The notes under the pieces: generated by a model
Database searches by the model: none
Told to the model about the DNA's origin: nothing
What the model saw: only the letters and a program-made list of their open reading frames with translations
Assembly: GCA_035650215.1 (NCBI GenBank)
Contig: DASRIC010000066.1
Span: 1-64,000 of the forward strand
Length of the DNA stretch: 64,000 bases
Direction of reading: 5' to 3'
Source: JACVRW01 sp035650215
GTDB lineage: Bacteria > Actinomycetota > Thermoleophilia > Solirubrobacterales > Thermoleophilaceae
Shown here: piece by piece, positions 23,678 through 31,152 of the stretch
How the letters are laid out: every line of letters starts with the position of its first letter
Numbering within the stretch: position 1 is the first letter of the stretch
Program-made: the position numbers and the translations under genes

Positions 23678-25173
23678 TGGCCGCGTCCGACTACGTGAGC
23701 GTCGACACGACCCCGCTCTTCGCCAGAGCGGAGGGAAAGGACGCCCTCATCCACCTCCTCTGGGGCGACCGCGTGGACGTGATCGAGGAGCGCGGCAGCC
23801 GGGCGAAGGTCCGGGCCCGCGGCCGCAGCCGCTTCGGTTGGGTGGAGAAGGCGGACCTGGGCGGCGAGTCGCTGCTCGAGCTCTACTTCATCGACGTCGG
23901 CCAGGGTGACGGCGTGCTGATCCGGACGCCCGGCGGCCGGCACGTGATGCTCGACGGCGGCTACCCGCGCGCGGCCCAGGACACCGGCAAGAGCGCGGCG
24001 GACTTCGTCGACTGGAAGTTCTTCCAGGACTACGGCGCCAGGCGCATCGAGCTCGACGCGCTCCTGGCCAGCCACAACGACGCCGACCACTACGGCGGGC
24101 TCTGGGACCTCCTCGACGTGGCGCAGACCGCGGAGCTCGACTGCTCGGACGTGCGCGTGAAGGCGATGTACCACGCGGGGATCGGCTGGTGGAAGCGACC
24201 CGGCGGCGGCAAGTGGCTCGGCGAGCACGAGAGCCACGACGGCGCCCGCTTCCACACGCAGCTCGTGGACGATCGCGCGGCGGTCGAGCGCGCCCTCGAC
24301 GGCGGCTCCTCCCCGCAGCTTCAGGGCTGGTGGGCGCAGTTCATGCAGTCGGTGCTCGACGCACGCTGGACCAACGGCCGGCCCACCACGATCACACGCC
24401 TCCGCGACAGGCACGGCCACCTGCCCGGGTTCGAGCCGGGCACCGCGGGCGAGCCGGCGATCCGCGTGCTCGGGCCGGTGGAGTTCGACATCGGCGGCAA
24501 GCCGGGCCTCCACCGCTTCGCCGGCGGCGAGGCCCAGAACACCAACGGCAACAGCCTGCTCCTGCGGCTCGACTACAAACGGGCGCGCGTGCTCCTCACC
24601 GGCGATCTCAACCGCCGCAGTCAGGACGCGCTCATGGAGGACTACGCCGGGCGCCGGCAGGAGTTCCTCTGCGACGTGGGAAAGGCCTGCCACCACGGCA
24701 GCGACGACGTGTCGATCGCCTTCCTCCAGGCAATGAACCCCGCGGTGACCGTGATCTCCTCGGGCGACAACGAGGGACACGATCACCCGCGGGCGGCGAT
24801 CGTGGCGGCCAGCGCGATCACCGGACATCTCGAGCTGCGCGACGACGCGATCGTCACGCCGCTCGTGTTCTGCACCGAGCTGGCGCGTAGCATCCGGCTC
24901 GGCGATCCCGAGAGCCTCGACTTCAAGGACGCCGCGGGCGCGGACGCGACGCTCGCGGGGGAGCGCTTCGACCGCGCCGCGCTCCACTTCGAGCAGACCA
25001 AGCCGGGCGGCTTTCCGGCGCCCGGCAAGCGCTCGATGGGGGCAACCCCCGTGGTGGCGGGCCTTATCTACGGGCTCGTGAACGTGCGCACCAACGGCGA
25101 GCGCATCCTCTGCGCGACCCTCGACGAGGCCGACCACACCTGGCGCATCCAGACGGTCACGGCCCGCTTCTGA
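23677..25173 (+). CDS. SH3-like plus metallo-beta-lactamase (ComEC-C-like) hydrolase
   Basis: A 498-residue protein. Residues about 1-65 form an SH3b-like barrel (FIHLLWGDRVDVIEE region, KVRARGRSRFGWVEKADL). The rest is a metallo-beta-lactamase fold of the ComEC C-terminal type: YFIDVGQGDGVLIRTP, metal motif ASHNDADHYGG, the second core LLLRLDYKRARVLLTGD, and the metal-binding CHHGSDDVS. Unlike ComEC it has no transmembrane channel part and no signal peptide, so it should be a soluble cytoplasmic hydrolase. It is translationally coupled to the monooxygenase gene (TGATG). Function is unknown; phosphodiester or lactone hydrolysis are the family options. Confidence 0.85.
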   Translation: MAASDYVSVDTTPLFARAEGKDALIHLLWGDRVDVIEERGSRAKVRARGRSRFGWVEKADLGGESLLELYFIDVGQGDGVLIRTPGGRHVMLDGGYPRAAQDTGKSAADFVDWKFFQDYGARRIELDALLASHNDADHYGGLWDLLDVAQTAELDCSDVRVKAMYHAGIGWWKRPGGGKWLGEHESHDGARFHTQLVDDRAAVERALDGGSSPQLQGWWAQFMQSVLDARWTNGRPTTITRLRDRHGHLPGFEPGTAGEPAIRVLGPVEFDIGGKPGLHRFAGGEAQNTNGNSLLLRLDYKRARVLLTGDLNRRSQDALMEDYAGRRQEFLCDVGKACHHGSDDVSIAFLQAMNPAVTVISSGDNEGHDHPRAAIVAASAITGHLELRDDAIVTPLVFCTELARSIRLGDPESLDFKDAAGADATLAGERFDRAALHFEQTKPGGFPAPGKRSMGATPVVAGLIYGLVNVRTNGERILCATLDEADHTWRIQTVTARF

Positions 25174-25179
25174 GCGGAG

Positions 25180-25485
25180 CTACGCGCGGGCGTGCGTCGC
25201 GCGGCTGAGCAGCGCGCGCAAACGGTCGCCGGCGCCCGGCGAGTCCAGCTCCGCCGCCGCGATCTGCGTCCTGCGCAGCTCGAGCAGCGCCACGAGCTCC
25301 TGGGTGGGCGCGAACGGGTCGGCGATCGCGCGGCCGCTGTCGAGCGGGAGCGCTGCGAGCATCCGCGAGTCGGCCTCGGCGATCAGCGCCGGCCCCCTTG
25401 GCGGACTCGTGCTGTCGAGGGCGGCGAGCCGGGCGAGGCCGAGCTCGTCGCCTGAACGGCTGCGGCGGACGGTGACGTTCTGCAT
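25180..25485 (-). CDS. Small conserved-looking protein, truncated GNAT-like
   Basis: A 101-residue protein. Residues 1-50 (VTVRRSRSGDELGLARLAALDS ... ALIAEADSRMLAALPLDSGRA) resemble the first strands and helices of a GNAT acetyltransferase. The acetyl-CoA loop and the rest of that fold are missing, and the remainder is a helical tail (TQELVALLELRRTQIAAA). It should therefore not be an active acetyltransferase. The start is well supported by AGGAGG nine bases upstream. It is divergent from the MocR gene, 80 bases away, and so could be its regulatory target. Confidence 0.7.
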   Translation of the reverse strand: MQNVTVRRSRSGDELGLARLAALDSTSPPRGPALIAEADSRMLAALPLDSGRAIADPFAPTQELVALLELRRTQIAAAELDSPGAGDRLRALLSRATHARA

Positions 25486-25501
25486 GTGAATCGACCTCCT
25501 G

Positions 25502-25575
25502 TGTCATACATGGGTTGTGATGCTGAGCTTGTAGTAGTACTGTACGTCAAACACCGGGATCAGCAATGTCATACA
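25502..25575 (+). promoter_or_regulatory. MocR promoter with TGTCATACA direct repeats
   Basis: The nine-base sequence TGTCATACA occurs at 25502-25510 and again at 25567-25575, where it overlaps the mocR start codon. Between them TTGTGA (25515-25520) and TACTGT (25538-25543) are separated by 17 bases and make a plausible promoter. MocR/GabR-type regulators bind direct repeats, so this looks like an autoregulatory site shared with the divergent small gene. Confidence 0.45.
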
Positions 25576-27065
25576 AGATTGACTTGTCAGACCTGGAGCG
25601 GAACGGTGAGGTGTCACTCACGCAGCAGCTCGCCGACCGCTTCGCCGACGCCATCGAGAGCGGTCGCCTGGAGCCGGGCGAGAAGCTCCCGCCTACGCGC
25701 GAGCTGGCGGCCGAGGTGGGGGTCAACCACCTCACCGCTGCGCGCGTGTACCGCAAGCTCGCCGAGCAGGGTTACGTGACGGCGAGGGTGGGCCGCGGGA
25801 CATTCGTGCGCACGCTGGCGCCGGCCGGGAGCGAGGAGCACGGCGACGATTGGCAGACCTACGCGCTGCCTGAGTACGACGTGACGTATCCGGAGCGGAT
25901 GCTCGCGGAGACCTTCGCGAGCGCGTGGCGACCGGATCTGATCTCCCTCGCGGTCGGCTGGCCCTCGCCGAGCCTCTACCCCACGGAGGAGATCGCCCGC
26001 ATCACGGCCGACGTGTTCGCCGAGGAGGGCGGCAAGGCGCTCTCCTACCTTCCCGCCGAGGGCCTGTACGCGCTGCGCGAGCAGCTCGCGATGCGCGGGC
26101 GCCGGTACGGGTACGCCGAGGAGGCCGACGAGATCATCGTGACCTCGGGGGCCAAGCAGGGCCTCAGCCTCACCGCCCGGGCAACGCTCGAGCGTGGTGA
26201 CGTAGCCGTGATCGAGTCGCCCACCTTCGTCGGGCTGCTCGAGTCGATGCAGCGCACGGGCGCGCGCACGATCGGCGTGCCGGTCGACGAAGACGGTATG
26301 GACGTGGAGGCGCTCGAGCGCCTGCTCGCCCGCCACGAGGTCAAGCTGGTGGCGCTCCAGACGGCGTGCCAGAACCCCACCGGCCGGAGCCTGTCGGCCG
26401 AGCGCAGGGCGCACCTGGCGCGGCTGGCGATCGAGCGCAACTTCTTCGTGCTCGAGGACCGCGTGTACGCCGACGCGACCTTCGAGGGCCAGCCGGTGAG
26501 GCCGCTGCGCGAGCTGGCGCCCGCCCATGTGATCTACGTGAACTCGCTCTCCAAGGTGGTGGGCGGCGGCCTGCGCGCCGGCTGGCTCGCGGCCCGCGGC
26601 CCCGTGCGCGAGCGGATCGCGATGCTGAAGCTCGAGAACGACTTCCACACCCCCACGCTGATCCAGCACATAGCCGCCCGCTGGCTCGCGGAGGGCCGCT
26701 ACGACCGGCACCTCGCGCGCACGATGGGCTACTACCGCGAGCGCCGCGACGCCCTGCTGCTCGCTCTCGAGAATCACCTCGCGGGCGAGTACCGGGCCGA
26801 CGTGCCGCGCGGCGGCCACCACATCTGGGTCACGCTCAATCGCCCACTCGACGAGCGCGCCCTCTACTCCGAGGCGGTGCGCCACGGCGTGACGTTCACG
26901 CCGGGCGGCGCACTCACGCCGGAGCGGCGCTCGCAGACCTCGATGCGGCTGTCCTTCTCGCTGGTCGAGCCGCCCGAGCTCGACGAGGGCGTGCGACGGC
27001 TGGCGCGCGCGATCCGCGAGGTGCGGCGGCGGGCGCGCAGCGCGGTGTCCGCCCCGATGTCGTAG
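25566..27065 (+). CDS. MocR-family (GntR-aminotransferase) regulator
   Basis: A 499-residue fusion. Residues about 10-80 form a GntR winged helix (LTQQLADRFADAIESGRLEPG, LPPTRELAAEVGVNHLTAARVY, GRGTFV). The rest is a fold-type I aminotransferase domain with ACQNPTGRS, LEDRVYADATF and the PLP lysine at about residue 330 in NSLSKVVGGGLRAGW. Such proteins are usually PLP-sensing regulators of PLP, GABA or taurine metabolism, but stand-alone 2-aminoadipate-type transaminases share the layout. The divergent small gene and the direct repeats in the promoter favour a regulator. Confidence 0.9.
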   Translation: MSYKIDLSDLERNGEVSLTQQLADRFADAIESGRLEPGEKLPPTRELAAEVGVNHLTAARVYRKLAEQGYVTARVGRGTFVRTLAPAGSEEHGDDWQTYALPEYDVTYPERMLAETFASAWRPDLISLAVGWPSPSLYPTEEIARITADVFAEEGGKALSYLPAEGLYALREQLAMRGRRYGYAEEADEIIVTSGAKQGLSLTARATLERGDVAVIESPTFVGLLESMQRTGARTIGVPVDEDGMDVEALERLLARHEVKLVALQTACQNPTGRSLSAERRAHLARLAIERNFFVLEDRVYADATFEGQPVRPLRELAPAHVIYVNSLSKVVGGGLRAGWLAARGPVRERIAMLKLENDFHTPTLIQHIAARWLAEGRYDRHLARTMGYYRERRDALLLALENHLAGEYRADVPRGGHHIWVTLNRPLDERALYSEAVRHGVTFTPGGALTPERRSQTSMRLSFSLVEPPELDEGVRRLARAIREVRRRARSAVSAPMS

Positions 27066-27097
27066 CCGCCGGGCTCGCGGTCCAGGCCCGCTCACAA

Positions 27098-27143
27098 TGA
27101 ACGTCCCGGACTACCCCCTATGGCGACTACTCCGGGACGTTCA
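27098..27143. repeat. 46-base palindromic element, copy 1
   Basis: Perfect 12-base arms TGAACGTCCCGG (27098-27109) and CCGGGACGTTCA (27132-27143) flank 22 bases; the pairing extends by two more A/T pairs outward. It lies between the convergent ends of the MocR and MarR genes. A second copy at 54833-54878 has the same length, identical arms and 38 of 46 identical bases. In this position it could also act as a bidirectional terminator, although no T-run follows. Confidence 0.8.
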
Positions 27144-27158
27144 TTTGGCGGGGCGCGG

Positions 27159-27554
27159 CTACTCGAGCGGCACGCGCGCCCAGAGCGCGGCGAGGGACCG
27201 GAGGTCCTCGCGCGAGAAGCGGTCGAGGAAGCGCTCGCGCACGCCGGCGAGATGGGTGCGCCGCGCCGCGCGGAAAGTCTGGCGCCCGGCGGGCGTGATC
27301 TCGGCGAAGAAGCCGCGAGCGTCGTCCACACAGGGCACCCGCTCGATCAGACCGTCGCGCTCGAGGCGGTCGACGAGGCGCGTGAGGCCGCTGCGGCTGA
27401 GCAGCACCGAGTCGGCCAGCTCGGCCATGCGCATCCTCCCGGACGGGGCGTCGGCCAGGAAGAGCAGCACCTCGTAGGAGCTGAGCGGCAGCCCGTGCGC
27501 CGCGATCAGCTCCGCGTCGAGCGAGCGAGTGAGCGCCGAGTGAACGCGCAGCAT
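27159..27554 (-). CDS. MarR-family transcriptional regulator
   Basis: A 131-residue winged-helix regulator from ATG 27554. The recognition region is MRMAELADSVLLSRSGLTRLVDRLERDGLIERVPCVDDARGFF in pieces, with the conserved DxRG wing motif as DDARG. The reading frame continues upstream with family-like residues (LDAEELAAWRG) but contains no ATG, GTG or TTG there. The true start may therefore be the CTG at 27585-27587, giving about 11 more residues. No target is adjacent except the decayed hydrolase fragment and the molybdo-oxidoreductase on the other side. Confidence 0.85.
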   Translation of the reverse strand: MLRVHSALTRSLDAELIAAHGLPLSSYEVLLFLADAPSGRMRMAELADSVLLSRSGLTRLVDRLERDGLIERVPCVDDARGFFAEITPAGRQTFRAARRTHLAGVRERFLDRFSREDLRSLAALWARVPLE

Positions 27555-27705
27555 GCCGCGCCAGGCGGCCAGCTCCTCGGCGTCCAGGACGACCGGGTCC
27601 TTCGTGTCGCTCGAATAGTTGCGGATACAACGAGAATAGCCAAGACGAATCGCGCGGACGTGCGATCCGCGACCAGCGCCCTTCTCCCAGCTCAGGTCCC
27701 TTTTC

Positions 27706-27917
27706 GCGATGCTCGAGAACCCGGCCGGCCGTTGGCTTTGACCACGAGCAGTGGCAGTATGCGTTCACGATACGTTCAGCGAAGGAGTCGCCAGGACTCA
27801 TGAGCCTTACCGACATCATGCCGCCGAAGGTCCAGCCCTCCCCATCAAGCACTACAAGTCCGACCGCTCACCGAGATGAAGGAGTACGAGGGCCGATCGC
27901 ACGCGATGCCCGCGTGA
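27706..27917 (+). pseudogene. Decayed alpha/beta-hydrolase fragment
   Basis: Conserved-looking hydrolase pieces lie in three frames. AMLENPAGRW begins at 27706. A second frame runs from 27737 with FDHEQWQYAFT and continues in frame to TDIMPPKVQ near 27809-27835. A third piece, IKHYKSDRSP, starts at 27844, and a fourth, TEMKEYEGRSHAMPA, runs 27870-27914 and ends in TGA. In order they match, from memory of the family, the C-terminal third of an alpha/beta hydrolase: the YAFTNT region, the acid loop before IMPPKV, and the catalytic GRSH. About 50-60 residues are missing between YAFT and IMPPKV, and there are at least two frameshifts. No intact copy is nearby. The rest of the 391-base gap (27555-27945) shows nothing else. 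Confidence 0.6.
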
Positions 27918-27945
27918 GCAGCGCCCGGACCCCGGCCCCGGCGGC

Positions 27946-28563
27946 GTGATGGGGCTCATCTCGCGCGGCTTCGGTGGGAGGCGGCGGGTTCCCGACGAGC
28001 TCGCCGACCGCGTGCCGCCGGGGCAGTACGTGGAGCCGGGCTTCCCGGTGCTCACCGCCGGCCCCACTCCGCGCATCGACCCGGCCGCCGGCGAGTGGAG
28101 CTTGAGCGTAGACGGAATGGTCACGGAGAGGCGGGAGTGGAGCTGGGAGGAGTTCGGCGAGCTCGGGTTCGAGGAGGTCCCCTGCGACATCCACTGCGTG
28201 ACCAAGTGGTCGAAGCTCGGAACGAGCTTCCGGGGCGTCTCGGTTGACGTCCTGCTCCAGGCCGCAGAGCCACTCGGGGCGTACGCGATGGCCTACTCGT
28301 TCGGCGGCTACACCACCAATCTTGCGCTCGATGACCTGACGGGCGGGAGGGCCTGGGTCGTCACGGAGCACGAGGGCGAGCCGCTGCCGCGCGAGCACGG
28401 CGGCCCGGCGCGGCTCCTGGTGCCGCACCTCTACTTCTGGAAGAGCGCGAAGTGGCTCGCCGGCCTGCGGCTTATGGACCACGACGAGCCCGGGTTCTGG
28501 GAGGCCAATGGCTACCACAACCGCGGGGATCCCTGGAAGGAGGAGCGGTACTGGACGGATTGA
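27946..28563 (+). CDS. Sulfite oxidase-like molybdopterin oxidoreductase
   Basis: About 204 residues (GTG 27946 or ATG 27949). It is a single oxidoreductase molybdopterin domain of the sulfite oxidase/MsrP superfamily. The molybdenum-ligand cysteine is in PCDIHCVTKWSKLG (Cys83 from ATG 27949). SFGGYTTNLALDD and LVPHLYFWKSAKWLAGLRLM are the other family blocks, and the end NGYHNRGDPWKEERYW is typical of this actinobacterial group. It has no Tat or Sec signal, so unlike MsrP it should be cytoplasmic. The adjacent flavin reductase gene, overlapping or 12 bases away, is the likely electron partner. The substrate is unknown. Confidence 0.88.
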   Translation: MMGLISRGFGGRRRVPDELADRVPPGQYVEPGFPVLTAGPTPRIDPAAGEWSLSVDGMVTERREWSWEEFGELGFEEVPCDIHCVTKWSKLGTSFRGVSVDVLLQAAEPLGAYAMAYSFGGYTTNLALDDLTGGRAWVVTEHEGEPLPREHGGPARLLVPHLYFWKSAKWLAGLRLMDHDEPGFWEANGYHNRGDPWKEERYWTD

Positions 28564-28574
28564 CCCCCGCGGTC

Positions 28575-29288
28575 ATGCCGCCGGCGGCGCCGCGAGCGCC
28601 CGGCCGCTGGCAGACCGCAACGGTGACGCAGGTGAAGCGAGAGACCCCGCGAGTGAAGTCGTTCCGCCTCGAGCTGCCGATGTGGATGCCGCATCTCCCG
28701 GGCCAGCACTACGACGTCCGGCTCACGGCCCCGGACGGCTACCGCGCTCAACGCTCCTACTCGATCGCCTCGTCACCCCTCGACGAGGGAGAGATCGAGC
28801 TGACGATCGACCTGCTCGACGAGGGCGAGGTGAGCTCCTACTTCCACGAGGTGGTGGCGCAGGGAGACCAGGTCGAGGTGCGCGGACCGTTCGCGTCCTA
28901 CTTCGTGTGGCGCGGCGAGGAGCCGGTCCTGCTAGTGGGCGGCGGCTCGGGCGTCGTGCCGCTCATGGCCATGCTCCGCCATCGCCGCCGCGCCTGCCCG
29001 GAGCGGCAAATGCAGCTGGTCTACTCCGTACGGACGGGCGAGGACGTGATCTACGCGGACGAGCTGGCCGGCGAGACGACCCTCACCTACACCCGGGAGC
29101 CGCCGCCGGGCTGGACGGGCCACACCGGTCGCGTCGACTCCGAGCTGATCGCCGAGCGGGCGCGCCACGCCTCGCTCGTCTTCGTCTGTGGGAGCAACGG
29201 CTTCGTGGAGACGGCCACCCGCCTGGCGGTCGAGGCCGGGTGCGACCCGGGGAGCATCCGTACGGAAAGATTCGGTCCGACCGGTTGA
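28575..29288 (+). CDS. FAD/NAD(P)-binding ferredoxin-reductase-like protein
   Basis: A 237-residue flavoprotein of the ferredoxin-NADP reductase fold. FAD binding is at RSYSIASSP (about residues 57-65), NAD(P) binding at LLVGGGSGVVPLMAMLRHR, and the C-terminal nucleotide motif FVCGSNGFVE is followed by IRTERFG. No ferredoxin [2Fe-2S] domain is attached. A TTG at 28560, overlapping the previous stop as TTGA, is in frame and is an alternative start, coupled and with AAGGAGGAG upstream. It probably passes electrons from NAD(P)H to the molybdopterin protein encoded just before it. Confidence 0.87.
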   Translation: MPPAAPRAPGRWQTATVTQVKRETPRVKSFRLELPMWMPHLPGQHYDVRLTAPDGYRAQRSYSIASSPLDEGEIELTIDLLDEGEVSSYFHEVVAQGDQVEVRGPFASYFVWRGEEPVLLVGGGSGVVPLMAMLRHRRRACPERQMQLVYSVRTGEDVIYADELAGETTLTYTREPPPGWTGHTGRVDSELIAERARHASLVFVCGSNGFVETATRLAVEAGCDPGSIRTERFGPTG

Positions 29289-29313
29289 CCGAGCCCGACT
29301 GACGAGGAGCCCG

Positions 29314-29970
29314 ATGGAACAGAGCCTGACGCACCGCATCCGGCCCGCAGCGGACGAGCCCGCCGGCGCGCTCGTGCTCTTCCACGGCCGCGGAGCCGAC
29401 GAGAACGACCTGTTCCCGCTGCTCGACGTGCTCGATCCCGACCGGCGCCTCGTGGGCGTGACCCCAAGGGGGCCGCTGTCGCTGCCTCCAGGCGGCGCAC
29501 ACTGGTACGCCGTCCAGCGCGTGGGGTTCCCGGATCGCGACACCTTCCAGGCCACCTACGCGCTCGGCGCCGAGTGGCTCGACGCGTTCCTTGCCGAGCA
29601 CGGCATCGCGCACGAGCGCACGGTGCTGGGCGGCTTCTCGCAGGGCGCGGTCATGGCGTACGCATTCGGGCTCGGACAAGGCCGTCCGCGCCCGGCGGGC
29701 ATTCTCGGCCTGAGCGGGTTCGTGCCGACCGTCGAGGGCTGGGAGCCCGAGCTGGCCAACGCCGCGGGACTGCCGGTGGCGATCGGCCACGGCACGCTCG
29801 ACCCGGTGATCCCGGTCGAGTTCGGGCGCGACGCCCGCGAGCGGCTGAGCGCGCTCGGAGCCGACCTCGTCTATCGCGAGTCGCCGATGGGGCACACGAT
29901 CGATCCGCGGCGCCTTCCGGAGCTCACGGACTGGGTGGCCGAGACGGCCGGCCCGGTCAGCCGCGCTTGA
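29314..29970 (+). CDS. Phospholipase/carboxylesterase-family alpha/beta hydrolase
   Basis: A 218-residue hydrolase of the YpfH/carboxylesterase type. VLFHGRGADENDL is the oxyanion region, GGFSQGA contains nucleophile Ser109, GTLDPVIPV contains Asp163, and PMGHTI contains His194, so the triad is complete. GACGAGGAG lies upstream of the ATG. It follows the two-gene redox unit by 25 bases, and its last 14 bases overlap the convergent coxG gene. Confidence 0.88.
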   Translation: MEQSLTHRIRPAADEPAGALVLFHGRGADENDLFPLLDVLDPDRRLVGVTPRGPLSLPPGGAHWYAVQRVGFPDRDTFQATYALGAEWLDAFLAEHGIAHERTVLGGFSQGAVMAYAFGLGQGRPRPAGILGLSGFVPTVEGWEPELANAAGLPVAIGHGTLDPVIPVEFGRDARERLSALGADLVYRESPMGHTIDPRRLPELTDWVAETAGPVSRA

Positions 29971-30556
29971 ACAGCCGCTGCAGGCGGTCGAGCAGCGCGC
30001 GGAGGGCGAGAGAGAAGCCGGACACCGGCTTGGCCGCCGGTGCCGTGGTAGGAGGAGCCTGCTCGGCGGCGGCGCTCGGCGAGCCACCCTCGGCCGCCGG
30101 CGGGTGAGCGCTCTCGATCCTGGCCTGAAGGCAGTCCGAGAACTCGCGCAGCAGGCGGTTCGAGATGTCCTTGATCATCCCGCCACGGCCGAAGCGCGCG
30201 AGGCGGCCGGTGATGGTGAAGTCGGTCTCCACGTCCACGCGCGTGGTCTCGCCCTCCGCGCTCATCGAGCTCACGATCGTCGCCTTGGCGGAGCCCTGGC
30301 CGCGCTTGTCCTGCCCGGTCGCGCGCATCACCGCCCGGTGGGCGCCGTCGTCGGCCTCCTCCATCTTCAGCTCCCCGCGATAGGCCGCCGTGGTCGGACC
30401 GAGCTTGACCGTGAACGTGCCGCGGTAGGTGCCGTCGTCGCCCGCCTCGGTGATCTCGGCTCCCGGCAGGCAGGGAGCCACGTGCTCGATGTCGATGAGC
30501 GTCTTCCAGACCTCCTCGAGCGGCGCCTTGACCTCGAAGGACTGCTCGAGCTTCAT
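29957..30556 (-). CDS. coxG: CoxG-like SRPBCC protein
   Basis: A 199-residue protein. Residues about 1-145 form a START/SRPBCC fold of the CoxG family (FEVKAPLEEVWKTLIDIEHVAPCLPGAEI, TGQDKRGQGSAKA, ITGRLARFGRGGMIKDIS). A Pro/Ala-rich linker follows, and then an amphipathic terminal helix FSLALRALLDRLQRLFKRG that could attach to the membrane. CoxG proteins tether or connect CO-dehydrogenase-type enzymes to the membrane quinone pool. It is the last gene of the cox operon and starts four bases inside the mocA end (ATGA). Confidence 0.88.
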   Translation of the reverse strand: MKLEQSFEVKAPLEEVWKTLIDIEHVAPCLPGAEITEAGDDGTYRGTFTVKLGPTTAAYRGELKMEEADDGAHRAVMRATGQDKRGQGSAKATIVSSMSAEGETTRVDVETDFTITGRLARFGRGGMIKDISNRLLREFSDCLQARIESAHPPAAEGGSPSAAAEQAPPTTAPAAKPVSGFSLALRALLDRLQRLFKRG

Positions 30557-31152
30557 CGGAGCTCCGGCGTCGTGCCGACCGGGCCGCCCGCGCTCAGCGC
30601 GTCGAGCTCGGCGCGTGTGTCCACGTCCTCGCCGCCGCCGAGGTCGTCGCAGGGCACCTCGCGCGTGTTCACGCTGAGAAGCAGGTTGCGCGCGCCGTGA
30701 TCGCCCGTCACGTCACGGAGCCGCTCGAACAGGTCGTGCTCGAGCAGCACCGGATGGCCGGGGTTGCCGCCGTAGGTGGCGCGCACCGCCTGGACCCCCT
30801 TCCCGCGGGCGGCGATCACGCGACGGATCGCATCCGGCGACATGCGCGGCTGGTCGCCCAACGTGATCACCACGGCGTCGCAGTCCCCGAGCTCCGACAG
30901 CGCGGTGGCCAGCGAGGCCGACTGCCCCTCGGCCCAGCGCTCGGCAACAAGCGGCTCAGCGCCGTGCAGGTCGATACCGGCCACCACGTTCTCCGCGTCC
31001 GAGCCGAGGATCACCAGCACGCGGCCGACCCCCGACGTGCTCATCGCGCGGATGGAATGCTCGAGCATCGGCCGGCCGTCGATCATCGCGAGCTGCTTGG
31101 CGCTGCCGAAGCGCTTGCTCGCGCCCGCGGCGAGTACCACGCCGGCGATCAC
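30553..31152 (-). CDS. MocA-like molybdenum cofactor nucleotidyltransferase
   Basis: A 199-residue MobA/MocA-like GT-A nucleotidyltransferase. The nucleotide loop is VVLAAGASKRFGSAKQL near residues 5-21, the metal-binding region is VITLGDQPRMSP, and NPGHPVLL is typical of the CTP-using MocA/CoxC-linked group. Enzymes of this type convert molybdopterin to its cytosine dinucleotide form, the cofactor of the xanthine oxidase family. Its position between xdhC and coxG in the operon supports that. It overlaps both neighbours by four bases. Confidence 0.88.
   Translation of the reverse strand: MIAGVVLAAGASKRFGSAKQLAMIDGRPMLEHSIRAMSTSGVGRVLVILGSDAENVVAGIDLHGAEPLVAERWAEGQSASLATALSELGDCDAVVITLGDQPRMSPDAIRRVIAARGKGVQAVRATYGGNPGHPVLLEHDLFERLRDVTGDHGARNLLLSVNTREVPCDDLGGGEDVDTRAELDALSAGGPVGTTPELR

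Noticed and set aside
27800..27949. A 49-codon open frame with a fair ribosome site, ending TGATG on the molybdo-oxidoreductase start
   Set aside because: Its first 14 codons continue the hydrolase remnant and the rest is out of frame with it, so a decayed gene explains it better than a functional small protein.
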